A stretch of 64,000 bases of DNA from Otis tarda (lineage: Eukaryota; Chordata; Aves; Otidiformes; Otididae), in contig CM048591.1 in the NCBI GenBank assembly GCA_026413225.1, positions 46,397,803-46,461,802 of the forward strand, written 5' to 3'. How positions within the stretch are numbered: the first letter of the stretch is position 1; each line of letters starts with the position of its first letter. Below, piece by piece: positions 51,401-63,663 of the stretch. A program made the translations under genes and the position numbers. Below the pieces are notes generated by a model that did no database searches, was not told the DNA's origin, and saw nothing but the letters and a program-made list of their open reading frames with translations.

Positions 51401-54400
51401 ATATTTTAGATACTACATACAATGGCTTCAACATGGACATAATTATGCATATGCAGAAAACAAGCTGTCTTTTAGGAGGGATGGGCTGCTCTTTCCATCA
51501 ACACTGAAAAAACTTAGAAAAATGAGAAGCCTAACCTACAGTCTCTAGTAAAAGTATCTCTGGTTAAGTGGGATGAACCCCAGCCAGGGACAGAGAAAGC
51601 CGTATCTGCTTCTAGAACTTGTGCCCCAGAGAATGGAGATACCATAATTTCTCCAAAAAGTGAAAAGTACACTTTTAGGTAACAAAGTTACATATTTTAT
51701 CTATTTTTAAAATCAGATATTAACAGATATATTCATATCTTCCTCCACTTCCAGCCTCAGAGTGAGACAGTTGTCTAGTATAGAAAATTTTAGACAAAAT
51801 AACTCAGGTTTGGCAGATGTAACCTTACCACCTTACCATAGACATAAGTTTTCTAACAGAATCTTATTTACAACTTGCACTGCAAACACAATCCATGTTT
51901 TACAAAAAAACTCCTAAAGCATAAGTATTTTTGCCTAGGATACACAGTATACTGCAACATAGGATCTGAGAAAGTAAACAAGAGGTATCAGAGGTTTCCC
52001 AGTAGAATTCTAGGGACAAAATGATCCTATGATATAAGGTGCAAACAAAATCAAAGGTAGGCCACAAAGAGAAAACACAATACAGTACAAAACAGTTTCC
52101 ATCTTGACTGCAGCTGAAGAATAGCTGTTGTTTCACAGTATATCATTTTTATTGTAGAACTCTCTCAGCTTCTAGCACATCTCTGAGGAATATCTTGAAC
52201 AAGTATTCAAGTAAATCAACAAAAATGAACTATAACTCTATAGAAGTACCTTTTACAGATTTACTATTATTTCCATAATATTTAAGTCATTGCCCTCATT
52301 GCAATTGTATCTGTCAGGAGCCCAACTAATCCATATAGTGAAATCATCACTCTTCAGTATATCTGCCCCAGGATAGAGATGTTAAACTTGTCTATGAATT
52401 GAGATATTCAAGAGAGCAAGAAATGGAAAAAGAACCTTTTCATTTCTAGGCGACCAGTTTAAATTCATTTCAACTCAGCAGTGACTGAGTATCACTATCT
52501 AAAGACTGCCTGACAAGCTATGTGAAAGATTTTGTGGATCTTATTCCAGTTCATAGTGGAAAGGTCCAGCAAGCATTCTGTACACCACAAAACATTTTGT
52601 CAATATGCCCTGCATTTTGAGTCTTACTAGCTTTCATCTCAGACTGGAAACTGCAATACAATGTCCTTTGACGGAAGTGATTCTTCTAGGTTAGGAACGA
52701 CGAGCTCTACTAGAATGAAAGTACATTCTCTACTTAGTCTGTGCTCTGTTGCAACAAAGTTAGTAAAAATTAATTGTTCCTTTACCTAAATACACAGTAT
52801 CTTACAAACATATGCTCTTATACTACTTATAAGATCTTAGTGATAACACTCCTAAAGTTATCAATCTTCAAAGAAAAAGGTGAAATTAAAAATCTAGAGT
52901 AGGACATAGAAGATCTGGTATAGATTTCTATTTCTGTTTTCATCCAACTTATGTACAATGGGAATAATGCAATACTTTTTTTTCCAGATTAATTTTCTTT
53001 CCTTTATGTAAATATGAAATATACAGGTAAAAAACCCACCCTTTCTTAAATACATTAATACTTAAAGAAAAACACCTCAGTATAATTACTTTTTTTCTTC
53101 CTTTAAGGTTAGTGAAGTTCAGTTAACTAAAAACTAAAATGTTACACAAAACCTATCTCACTCAGGATAACTCTCTGCCATTTTTAAAAATAAAATTAAG
53201 AAAAACTGTAGAAACCTTGAAATAAAATGTCTTCTCTTCTTTATTTTTTTTTAATCTAAATGTCACTAAGATAAGTTCATCAACTCAGAGAATAAACAGA
53301 GAAAAGCTGTTCTATCCAACACAAACAGCTTTTTCAGGTGAAAAGTATGTTTGGCTTCGCTGTCTAACTGAAAAACATTTCCTTCTCTGTTCAGCATAAT
53401 TACTGTCTTGGGAAGAGTATCACAGCAACCTCACTGACACCTTACTATTGTTTACAGATGTTACATCCTAAGAACAACTTCCATTACAGCTTTGGACTCT
53501 TTTTTTTTGCTTATTTTGTTTTAGAATATTTGTATATTTCATTCTTCATGTCAGTATACACCAGATGCATATTATTAAGCATATTATCAAGAGAAATACA
53601 TTTTAGTGAATATCAAGAGAAAGAACTCTTTAGTTAATATTAAGAACATCTTTGATATTATGATCCTGTGAAAGGAACTTTGCCTATATTGTGATCAGCT
53701 CAAATTTAATTTCAATTTCCCTCATATCAGAATACCTGAACTAAATACCTTTATCATCCCACAGTTATTAAATTTCTTTATTCTGCCTTTTAATCTTGTT
53801 TCTCCTAAGTGAGTTCCAGGATTTGATAAAATTGATCTTGGTTTATAAGACAGTAGAAGTAGAAATATATGATACCCCACAGTATCAGTTATCCAGTACT
53901 GTTATAAAAAGTAATAAATACAGCTTAAATGCTAACCTGATCAAAAGAAATTTAAGTGGCTCATAAAGCTCTTGAACAGTGGAATGCTGTTTATAGCAAA
54001 ACTTTCCATATGCCCTTCTCATATATAAAACCTTTTTCTTTCCACGAACGTCCTTTGAGAATTAAAATGCTTTTACTAAAAAGAGTTTTACTGCATTTCC
54101 TTTTTAAACAGCACTCTGTAGGATGGTGTATTTATGCAGTAATTTGGTACTCACAATAATTTATTATCAGGAATTAAGTCAAATAATTTACATCACCTTC
54201 CAAGAGCATAACAGTAATATAATGGTAATTTCTTCCCTTCCCTTCCTGAATTCTACATTAGGAGGCATTAAATCAGCTAAGGAGGCAGTAGACTGATTTG
54301 TAGAAAGTATTCAGAAGAGGAGGATTATGTCTTCAAGTATGTGAATATAACTGCATTGGAAATCTTTTTTAATGGGAGACTTCTATTTTTCTCTCTTTCT

Positions 54401-55938
54401 TAACGGGTTAAAACAAAGCCTTTTAATTTCACTGTTAAATCTAAAATGTGGCTACATGAATCAGAAATTATTGCTCTTAATGTAATCATATAACATTATA
54501 CACACAATGTCTGAATGTTCATTAATTGAATCTGTTTAAAAGAGACAAGATAATTCAAGAAGTTACCCTAAAAGGTGTACACATTCATCTGAGAATCAGA
54601 GGTCATACTTGGGCTGACCGGGGCTGACCATGATTATGTCAAACTATAATAAACTTAAATGATGTTGAGACTGTGGTAATACCCACAAAAATCCCCCAGT
54701 TTCACTTCAACAGACTAGGCTTATTGTCCACTGCTTTTTACTTTGTAACATTGTTCACAGAAATGAAAAAATGGATGCAGGTAATTCAGAAGGCTACTAG
54801 TTTGTTCCTAGCATGACAGCAATTTCTGTGCATGAATGACTTCCCAGAAATCCATGAAATTTGACAGTAAAGCAGCTGAGCCCATTGGAAGGGCAGGCAA
54901 AGCAGAATTAGGTGTTGGTTGCTGCAATCCTACATGTTCTGCTCCAGCAACACTGCTCTGACTTTTCTTTTTTAGTGCATGAATAGCAAAAACACAATGG
55001 AAATTAATACCTACTGATAAAAAAAAAACCTGTGAAAATACTTGAATGTATTTTAATATTCCAAAAATGTTTAGAACTCTATATATCTGCTAATAGAATC
55101 ATTGCTAATGCTATAATATACGTTTCTTGCAGGAATGCTAAAATAGAAACAATGTAATAAATGCAAATATTTCATAGGAAATTAATTTAAATGCTGAAAT
55201 GCTGAAAATGTTTCTAGGCATAAAAAATATTTATTTCAAAGAACTTTAACAGCCAGAAACATGTTATAGCAGTTTTAAGGACCAGATAATTTTCTTTATT
55301 ATTTAGCAGTTACAAAATGCCTTTCTACTGGTAAGCCTAAAAAGGTCAAATTTTGTTTTAGTAGATCTTCATATAAGATTACTAGTTCTTTCTTCATTTT
55401 AATGTACATTATATATAAAATATGAATAAAATTATTTTTGTAAACTGAATTTTTTTTTCCAAATATTTCACATTTTGAAGTTAATCTAACGTACATTTTT
55501 GTTAACATTTACTGAGTTTGAATGTATTTGAGATCAATAAATTCAATGTATTTATCTAACTTGAAATGAATCCTAGTGTCAGAACTACTCTTATAGAGAA
55601 ATAGTTTCATACTAAAGAGGTTTTGAGCTGTTCACAGAAACTGATCATTTTCTTTCTTGGTGATCTTTAGTGCAAGTAAAAGAACAAATTAGTATTCTGG
55701 GAGTAAATCAAGTTCTCAGCCTGCCCCAAGTGCGGCATACACTTTATTAGAAAAAAATACTTTTTTTTCCTGGAATTTATTTATGTATTTAACATATAAA
55801 AAACATTGTACACACACACACAAATACTATGTGGGTGAAAATAAAATTTAGCCTTTGTTTAATTGTTTCCAAAATGTAATTTCTGGAATTACTCATACCT
55901 CTTACATTCTTCCATTCAAGATTTTATATCTTAGACTG
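48421..55938. other. Long AT-rich intronic stretch, no gene recognised
   Basis: About 7.5 kb without a recognisable transposon, exon or RNA gene. It holds a T-rich tract at 48664-48700, a T11A12 palindrome at 48770-48792, an (AT)n patch at about 49289 and an A-run at 50182-50196. Short open frames lack any known domain. Confidence 0.55.
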
Positions 55939-57075
55939 TGTCGTAGTGCAGCCCCGATCAGGACCAGACTATGCAGTCTCTCTCTCACTCCCCCCACCCT
56001 CCGAGAGAATAGGGGGAGATGATATAAGGAAAAAACGGCTCGAGGTTTGAGATAAGGATGGGGAGAAATCCTTAAAGTTACCATCATGGGCAAAACAGAC
56101 TCGACTTGGGGAAAAGTATTCATTTATTTCTAAAACTAACAGGAGAATGAGACAGGGAACAAGATAACCTCCCCCCACCCCTCCCTCTTCCCGGGCTTAA
56201 CATTATCTCTACTACCTTCTCCCCCACCTCAGGCAGCACAGGGTGGAGAGGGAATGGGGGTCGTGGTCAGCTCATTACGCGTTGTTTTATGCCGCTGCAT
56301 CATAGTCGGGGGAAGAACTCCTCACATTCCTCCTCTGCTCCAGCGTGGGGTCCCTCCCACAGGCCACAGTCCTTCGTGAAACCGCTCCGACGTGGGTCAT
56401 CTCTTCCACAGGGTGCAGTCCCTCCAGAACAGCTGCCCCAGCGGGCCCTCCATGGGCCACAGCCTCCTTCAGGCCTCCACCTGCCCCGGCGTGGGGTCCT
56501 CCACAGGCTGCAGGTGGATCTTTTGCCTCTGTGGACCTCCATGGACTGCAGGGGGACAACCTGCTCCACCATGGTCTTCACCAAGGGCTGCAGGGGAATC
56601 TCGGCCAGGAGCCGCGATACTCCTGCCCCTCCTTCTTCACTGACCTTGGTGTCTGCAGCCGTTCCTCACAACAAGCTGGCAGACGCCTCTCAGGATCCTT
56701 TTTACATCTCGTTCACTTCTCATCTCCTCTACACTTCTTGCAGCCAGGCCAGGCCAAGGTGGGCCCAGTTGGCTGCCCGGCAGGAGGCCAGAGGGTGAGG
56801 CCTGCAAGGCCCACGAGGCTCGCGCCTCCCCCTCTCTGCCCCCGTTCAGCTGCTTCACATCTTCTTCTCCTTTTTTTTTCCTGTTTTCCCCTTCTTAAAT
56901 ACATTATCGCAGAGGCATTTTCACGGGACATTCTGCTACCAATTGGCTCGGCCTTGGCCAGCAGCATGTCCGCCCTAGGCCCGGCCGAGTCCACTGAAGA
57001 AAGGGGAGCAACTTCTAGCAGTTTCCTACAGAAACTACCACCTTAGGCCCTCCCTCACCCAACAAAACCAGAACA
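55939..57075 (-). mobile_element. Family A solo LTR, minus orientation, perfect 5-bp target duplication
   Basis: 1137 bp, starting TGTCGTAGTGCAGCCC on plus and ending AACAAAACCAGAACA. The 5-mers 55934-55938 and 57076-57080 are both gactg. It is the most complete family A copy in reverse orientation and fixes the LTR ends. It lies in the same orientation as the host gene and carries AATAAA (TTTATT on plus at 56123-56128). A long open frame on the plus strand (56345-57046) is antisense to the LTR. Confidence 0.93.
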
Positions 57076-59049
57076 GACTGTATAAGACTAGTAGGCTAAA
57101 TCAACTAAAGAAGATACTAGAGAAATCCACACAGTTTTCTATGACTTGAGTAAATGTGCTTCACCCACAGTTCCCAAGAAACATGCACAGAATCCCTACT
57201 AAAACAAATATGTTTGATTTTTCTTTTTCCTCTTTTGTCTCTGTTCTTGTAAATCACAGGAAGATGAAAGATGGGTAAAAATGTCTTTTACGTTTCAATT
57301 TCTATTTTTACCAGTGATATACATAGTAAAAATTGTTCTTCCTTTTTTCACACTTCCAACATCCTGATGAAATCCCACTACTCTGATTTTACATTACACC
57401 TTAACTAATGCACTACACTAATCTTCATCTCCTTAAAATTATTTTGACAACAGAACAACTACCACATTCTAATTTTACGGTGAGAGCACTTTAACAGAAA
57501 TGAAATGATGCACAATAAATGGTCTCACATCATGAAAATATACAAAATCACAATTTGTATTTGCATTGCATCTTGAATAAAGCCCCTGTGACTCTTCTAA
57601 TTGTACCCTAGTTAATAACACCAAAAGTCCATTATTTCTTCACAGAAACAGCATTTTGTGAGTACACTCACAATTTCTATTTTCATTAAAATTCCATCTG
57701 ACTCATTTCTGAAAGTTCTGGAGTTCTGCTCCGGCTATGACCATTGCCCTTTTGGCTGTCTGAGCAAATCTAGCATCAATCACTGCATTGCCAGTCTGGA
57801 GTTTTAAGTATGTGTTATGATAGGTGAAGAAAAGGAGGAAAGATGGTTATTTCATTTGTTTGTGTTTTGTGAGTTTGTATGTGAAGAGATACTGTATCAC
57901 TAAGTTATTCATAATGACAACAATTTACAGAATGCTGGGCAAACACTTTCCATGCTTTGAGCCAAGACTGCACAAGGAAAGGTTTGGCATGATATTTTGT
58001 CCTTATGAATCCTGATGAAAGTGTTTTCATTGGTTTCAATGGTAGCATACCTTGCTTAGAGGCAGCAGCTTAAAAAACCTGTATTCTTTCAGTCAGTTCC
58101 CCTAGTGCAAATTTGATGAAGGAATTCCATTAATAAAAGAAGTTCCAGGTGATTTAACAATAAGTTACTTTAATTAATCAGTCTACAAAATCCAATGGAA
58201 TCTAACAAGATCAGTGATTTTAAAGAACAGAAAGATCAGTTACAGAAGGATGTAATAAACAAGGAATAGTCTAAGTAAATTTCCTATGTATCCATTCATT
58301 TTTACTTTTTCTAATACATAAATCCATTACTAATTTCCATATGTAGTTCCAGTAGAAACTCAAATGAGAAATCAAGGTGAGTGTACTCACTATGAAACTA
58401 ACAAAGATAGTTCCACTGAAAGTGGGAGGAAAGACTGTAGAAGAAGAGTATGGATCTAAGTTTGACAATAATATTTTTTTCTATGAAACTGATGTTGATG
58501 TCCTGGGTGAATGGAGCATTAAGATACATTAGCATTTTGAAACATCTCTGAAAACAAATATGACATAACTGACATTAGGTCAGATACTGGGAGAAAGTGA
58601 AAGAATATCTGGGGGTTTTTTTTCAGTTTTGAAGTTGATTGATCAAGTGATCTTATGTGAAGAGGCTAAAGATTAGCTTGGGCATGACTGACACCTCTGC
58701 TTTGTAAAGCAGTAAATCCAAAATTCTTGATAGAGAGGACTGATCAGTGCTCAGGAATTGCCTAAACCAAAGACAATATCTGTGGTTTATCTAACCTCAT
58801 TGCAAGCTCTAGCAGTTTATTTTATCATCTACTATGAAGTAAAAAACATATTTGGAAAACAAATTTGACCCTGACCCTCTCTTAATTAAGAAAAAAAAAT
58901 AGACTAGATTTTGCGAGAGGTTTGTTGTTATTGATTTCACTTGGATTAAGATTAGATAATGTAAATAAATACAACTTTCCTACATACATTTCATGATTCA
59001 TTGGACTTTCCCACTAGCTGAAATGTGCATTATTCCATACTTGTATTAC
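57076..59049. other. Intronic DNA, no gene recognised
   Basis: AT-rich unique sequence between a solo LTR and the provirus. No exon, transposon or RNA gene seen. Confidence 0.6.
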
Positions 59050-59500
59050 TGTCTTGGTTTGGCTAGGATAGAGTTAATATTTACCTGAGCTGGGTGGAGA
59101 ACTGAAGCTGGTAGCCCCTATGGCTGAGATAGTTAACTAATTAGCTAACAGCTGGGGTTAATTTACCCAAATTAGCCAAAGGGCTATTCCATCCCATCTG
59201 ACATCATGCTCAGTATATAAGTAAGGAGGGTGCTGAAGGGAGCCTCCCTGCTACTTGGAAGAGACTGGGTGTGAAGATCTGTTGTGAGCTATTGTACTGT
59301 ATTTGTGTTCCATCACTGTTTTGTTTTCTTCTGTCATTATTGTTAAATTTACTTTTTGTTTAATCTCAACCCACGTGTTTGGTTTTTTTTTTCCTTCTGG
59401 TTTTCTTTTGTTTGCCAAATCTCCCCCTATTCTCTCGGAGAGTGGGGGGAGTGAGAGAGAGACTGCATAGTCTGGTCCCTGTCAGGGCTGAACTACGACA
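59050..59500 (+). mobile_element. 5' LTR of the provirus (451 bp)
   Basis: Starts TGTCTTGGTTTGGCTAGG and ends GAACTACGACA, directly followed by the primer binding site. The first part resembles the solo LTR at 37.5 kb. The last 80 bp or so ('ctattctctcgg' to the end) match the 3' end of the family A LTRs. TATATAA lies at 59214-59220, so transcription would start roughly 25-30 bp downstream. No perfect AATAAA is apparent. Confidence 0.88.
59214..59220 (+). promoter_or_regulatory. TATA box of the provirus LTR
   Basis: TATATAA follows 'acatcatgctcag', a block shared with the solo LTR at 37.5 kb, whose TATA is decayed. Its position about 165 bp into the LTR fits a U3 promoter. Confidence 0.65.
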
Positions 59501-59509
59501 GTTATTTTT

Positions 59510-59527
59510 TGGCGCCCAACGTGGGGC
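59510..59527 (+). promoter_or_regulatory. Retroviral primer binding site, tRNA-Lys type
   Basis: TGGCGCCCAACGTGGGGC lies 9 bases after the LTR end. All 18 bases are, to my knowledge, complementary to the 3' end of tRNA-Lys (the Lys1,2 type used by several betaretroviruses). It primes minus-strand DNA synthesis and fixes the orientation and boundary of the 5' LTR. Confidence 0.88.
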
Positions 59528-59669
59528 ACGAAGGGTTGAGATAATAACAGATCTGAATTTTTTTTTGCTTGAAACAAATTTGTTTATACGTGCTCGTTGT
59601 ACTGGTTGTCAGTTATTGGTCATGATGTTGCAGTGGTTGGTTATGTTGTTGTATTGTCTATGATCTTAT

Positions 59670-61238
59670 ATGTACTATGTGTTCCCAGTGGTGGTGTTTA
59701 TCACCTCAGGGAAAATGATGAGAATTATCCTTCTGTTATACTATGCCATATCCATCTATGACATGGTGACATCAATGGCCTTAGAGATAAACTGGTATTC
59801 CTATGTGGACAGCTTCCCGAATTCTTTCACTTCCAGGGTAGTTAAAACACTTTTTGAGAACTTTAAAGATCTGGGGGATATTCAAGCCACTATGATGTTG
59901 TTGTTATGTATCTTGAATGTGTGCCAAGTCTTGTCTAGGGCTGCAAACCCACTTTTTGGGAATCTCCTCCCGAGATTTACCCTAAGGCCAGATACTAATA
60001 CGTGGCATAGTATGAGGGAGAACAAACTGACCTGCAATGTAGGGACTCAAACCCCAGCAACAGGCATTGCAGCTGAATCAGAGGGTGAACCCGTGCTAGT
60101 TTCAGTTGCCCCTGTATACAAGAAGACTTGGAAGCGGAAGTCAGCTCGTTTAGTGAGGGATGAAGAAGCCCCTTCTAGGAGGGAGCAGGAGGAAGAAGAG
60201 GAAGGTTTATTTGCTTCATGCCCAGGAAGAACTCAGCAGGCAGGCTCTTCCTCAGAGGAAGAACTCCTAAAGGAGACAGTGAGCACCCGATTTCTATCCC
60301 TGAGCAAGCTGCGAGACATGCAAAAAGATTTTAGCTGTCATCCTGGGGAGCACATTATCAGCTGGCTGCTGCGGTGCTGGGATAATGGGGCCAATAGCTT
60401 GGAATTAGAAGGCAGAGAAACTAGGCAACTGGGATCCATTTCTAGAGAAGCAAGCATTGACAAAGCAGTTGGAAAAGGGACACAAGCCCTCAGCCTCTGG
60501 AGGCGACTCCTGTCAGGTGTGAAGGAGAGATATCCTTTCAAGGAGGATGTAATGTGTCATCCAGGCAAGTGGGCTACCATGGAGAAGGGTATCCAGTACC
60601 TGAGGGAATTAGCTGTGCTGGAGATTATTTATGATGACCTGGGCAATGATCAGTTACCTAAGGATCCAGATGAAGTCAGGTGCACATGACAAATGTGGCG
60701 GAAGTTTGTTCGAAGTGCACCATCATCATATGCCAACTCATTGGCAGTTATGACCTGGAAAGATGGACAGGAAGAAACAGTGGATGAACTGGCTGGCCGA
60801 CTCCGGCAGTACGAGGAAAGCCTGTCTTCCTCCCTACGGGCCTGTGTCTCAGCTGTGGAGAAACTGTCCCAGGAGTTCCAGCAATTCAAAGCAGATATGT
60901 CCCATTCCCCACCGGTACGGGCCAATATTTCAGCTATTAGGAGTAAACGTTTCCCTGCTCAAGAGAGATGGTTTACGCAGCGAGGTACCCTGTGGTCTAC
61001 CTTGTGTGACCAAGGAGAGGACATGAGGGAGTGGGATGGGAAGCCTACCTCTGCCCTAGAGGCACGGGTACGTGAGTTGCGTGGAAAAATCATTGCAAAT
61101 AGAAGTTCCCCCCGGAAAATTGTTGCACCAGTCTCCAATAGGCAGAGTAGAAGGAATAGCTTTAGTTCTGACCCCCTTGAAGGGACCTCTTGTGCATATT
61201 TAAAAGAAATGAACAATGAATACTGTGGCCAGGATTAG
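59670..61238 (+). pseudogene. gag: gag-like gene of the provirus, one internal stop
   Basis: One frame from ATG 59670 to TAG 61236-61238, interrupted by TGA at 60687-60689. The first 339 codons have two hydrophobic segments (residues 3-30 and 71-88), a basic patch (151-160), an acidic run (164-178, EEEEE) and a capsid-like helical region from about 205 with 'SWLLRCWDNGAN' and 'LWRRLLSGVKERYPF'. The second part (181 codons from ATG 60693) has a coiled-coil-like stretch near residues 30-70 and a basic Arg/Ser-rich tail. No CCHC zinc knuckle is visible. Gag proteins form the particle; the N-terminal hydrophobic segments are unusual for one. The start is the first ATG of the long frame; a different start is possible. 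Confidence 0.75.
61236..61238 (+). other. In-frame amber codon between gag and pro-pol
   Basis: The TAG ends the gag-like frame after '...YCGQD'. The next 12 codons and the protease domain continue in the same frame with no other stop and no frame change. This is the layout used by retroviruses that make Gag-Pol by stop-codon readthrough. Whether this stop is the natural one or a mutation cannot be told from one copy. Confidence 0.6.
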
Positions 61239-63663
61239 AGAGGCCCTGCCTCCAGCCAGGTGGAGGAGAGGGATAACAGAGTTTATTGGACTGCGTGGAT
61301 CCGATGGCCTGGCACGTCAGACCCACAAGAGTACAAAGCTCTAGTGGATACTGGTGCACAATGTACCTTGATGCCATCAAGATATAATGGGGCAGAACCC
61401 ATTTGTATTTCTGGAGTGACAGGAGGATCCCAACAGCTGTCTGTATTGGAAGCTGAAGTGAGCCTGACAGGGAATGAGTGGCAAAAGCACCCCATAGTGA
61501 CTGGCCCAGATGGTCCATGCATTCTTGGTATAGATTACCTCAGAAGGGGATATTTCAAGGACCCAAAAGTGTATCGGTGGGCTTTTGGTGTAGGTGCTTT
61601 AGAGATGGAGGAAATTACACAGTTGTCCACCTTGCCTGGTCTGTCAGAAGATCCTTCTGTTGTGGGGTTGCTGAAGGTTGAAGAACAACAGGTGCCAATT
61701 GCTACCACAACTGTGCACCAGCGGCAGTATTGCACCAACCGAGACTCCCTGATCCCCATCCATAAGCTGATTCATCAGCTGGAGAGCCAGGGAGTGATCA
61801 GCAAGTCCCACTCACCTTTTAACAGTCCCATATGGCCAGTGAGGAAATCAAGTGGAGAGTGGACGTTAACAGTGGACTATTGTGGCCTGAATGAGGTAAC
61901 ACCACCACTTAGTGCTGCTGTGCCAGACATGTTAGAACTTCAGTATGAACTAGAATCCAAGGCAGCCAAGTGGTATGCCACCATTGATATTGCCAATGCA
62001 TTTTTTTTCAATCCCATTGGCACCAGAATGCAGGCCACAGTTTGCTTTCACTTGGAGAGGGGTCCAGTACACTTGGAATCGACTGCCCCAGGGGTGGAAA
62101 CACAGCCCCACCATCTGCCATGGGCTGATCCAAACTGCACTGGAAAAGGGTGGCGCTCCAAGCACCTGCAGTACATTGATGACATCATTGTATGGGGCAA
62201 CACAGCAGCAGAAGCTTTTCAAAAAGGGGAAAAAATAATTAAAATCCTCCTGAAAGCTGGGTTTGCCATAAAATGATGTAAGGTGAAAGGACCTTCAAGA
62301 GAGATACAGTTTTTGGGGATAAAATGGCAAGATGGGCGTCGTCAGATTCCAATAGATATAGTCAACAAAATAACAGCTATGGCTGCACCGACTGACAAAA
62401 AGGAAACGCAAGCTTTCCTGGGCATTGTGGGTTTCTGGAGGATGCATATTCCAAATTATAGTATGATTGTAAGCCCTCTGTATAAAGTCACCCGAAAGAA
62501 TGATTTTGAATGGGGCCCTGAACAACAGTAGGCTTTTGAACAAATTAAACAAGAAATTGTACACGCGGTGGCTCTCGGGCCAGTCCGGACAGGGCAAGAG
62601 GTAAGAAATGTGCTCTACACCGCAGCCGGGGAGCATGGCCCTACCTGGAGTCTCTGGCAGAAAGCGCCAGGGGAAACCCGTGGTTGACCCCTTGGGTTTT
62701 GGAGCCGGGGATATAAAGGATCTGAGGCCTGCTATACTCCAACCGAAAAAGAAATCCTGTCAGCGTACGAAGGAGTTTGAGCTGCTTCAGAAGTGATTGG
62801 TACCGAAGCACAGCTCATCCCGGCACCCTGACTGCCAGTGCTGGGCTGGATGTTCAAAGGAAGGGTCCCCTCTGCGCATCATGCAACGGATGCTACATGG
62901 AGCAAGTGGGTTGCACTGCTTACACAGCGGGCCCGAATAGGAAACCCCAATCGCCCAGGCATATTAGAAGTAATTACAGACTGGCCAGAAGGCAAAGATT
63001 TTGGGAAGGCACCAGAGGAAGAGGTAACGCGTGCTGAAGAGGCCCCACTATATAACAACCTCCCAGAAAATGAGAAGCAGTATGCCCTATTTACTGATGG
63101 GTCCCGTCGTATTGTAGGAAAACATCGGAAGTGGAAAGCTGCTGTGTGGAGTCCTACACGACGAGTTGCAGAAGCTGCTGAAGGCCAAGGTGAATCGAGT
63201 CAGTTTGCGGAGGTGAAGGCCATCCAGCTGGCTTTAAACATTGCTGAACGGGAAAAACAGCCTGTGCTCTATCTCTACACCGACTCATGGATGGTGGCAA
63301 ACGCTCTGTGGGGATGGTTAAAGCAATGGAAGCAGAGCAACTGGCAGCGTAGGGGCAAACCTATCTGGGCTGCCACTTTGTGGCAAGATATTGCTGCCCC
63401 GTTAGAGCACCTGGTTGTAAAAGTATGTCATGTAGATGCCCACATACCCAAGAGTCGGGCCACTGAAGAACATCAAAACAACCAGCAAGTGGATCAGGCT
63501 GCTAAAATTGAAGTGGCTCAGGTGGATCTGGACTGGCAGCATAAGGGTGAACTATTTTTAGCTCGGTGGGCCCATGATACCTCAGGCCATCAGGGAAAAG
63601 ATGCAACATACAAATGGGCTCGTGATCGAGGGGTGGATTTAAACATGGACACTATTGCACAGG
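61239..63663 (+). pseudogene. pol: pro-pol of the provirus, multiply broken and cut off by an LTR insertion
   Basis: Frame 61260-62276: an aspartic protease with LVDTGAQ (Asp-Thr-Gly at residues 30-32) and CILGID (87-92), then RT with motif A 'TIDIANAFF' (Asp at 243) and motif C YIDD (62172-62183). The frame shifts at the 8-T run 62001-62008; the stretch carrying the LPQGW block (about 62090) is in another frame, and the reading returns near 62155-62163. In-frame stops: TGA 62274, TAG 62529, TGA 62685, 62778 and 62829. RNase H follows in the open part 62838-63663: FTDGS, 'FAEVKA', 'LYTDSW' and 'HVDAH', with the acidic residues kept. The first His pair of the integrase zinc domain ('RWAHDTSGHQG') is present. 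Core integrase is absent because the family A LTR begins at 63664. Confidence 0.88.

Larger units (their letters stand above)
59050..63663 (+). mobile_element. Endogenous retrovirus, 5' part: LTR, leader, gag, pro, RT, RNase H, start of integrase
   Basis: Order seen: 5' LTR (59050-59500), primer binding site (59510-59527), leader, gag-like frame (59670-61238), then protease-RT-RNase H in the same frame, and the first zinc-binding His pair of integrase just before 63664. A family A LTR in the opposite orientation begins there and the window ends inside it. No env is visible. The Pro/RT sequence and LTR look ERVL-like to me, while the primer site is of tRNA-Lys type; class is therefore uncertain. 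Breaks: TGA at 60687, an excursion into another frame between about 62005 and 62160, and stops at 62274, 62529, 62685, 62778 and 62829. Confidence 0.9.

Noticed and set aside
61162-61759. Minus-strand frames inside the provirus protease region
   Set aside because: Shadows of the protease/RT coding strand without motifs.
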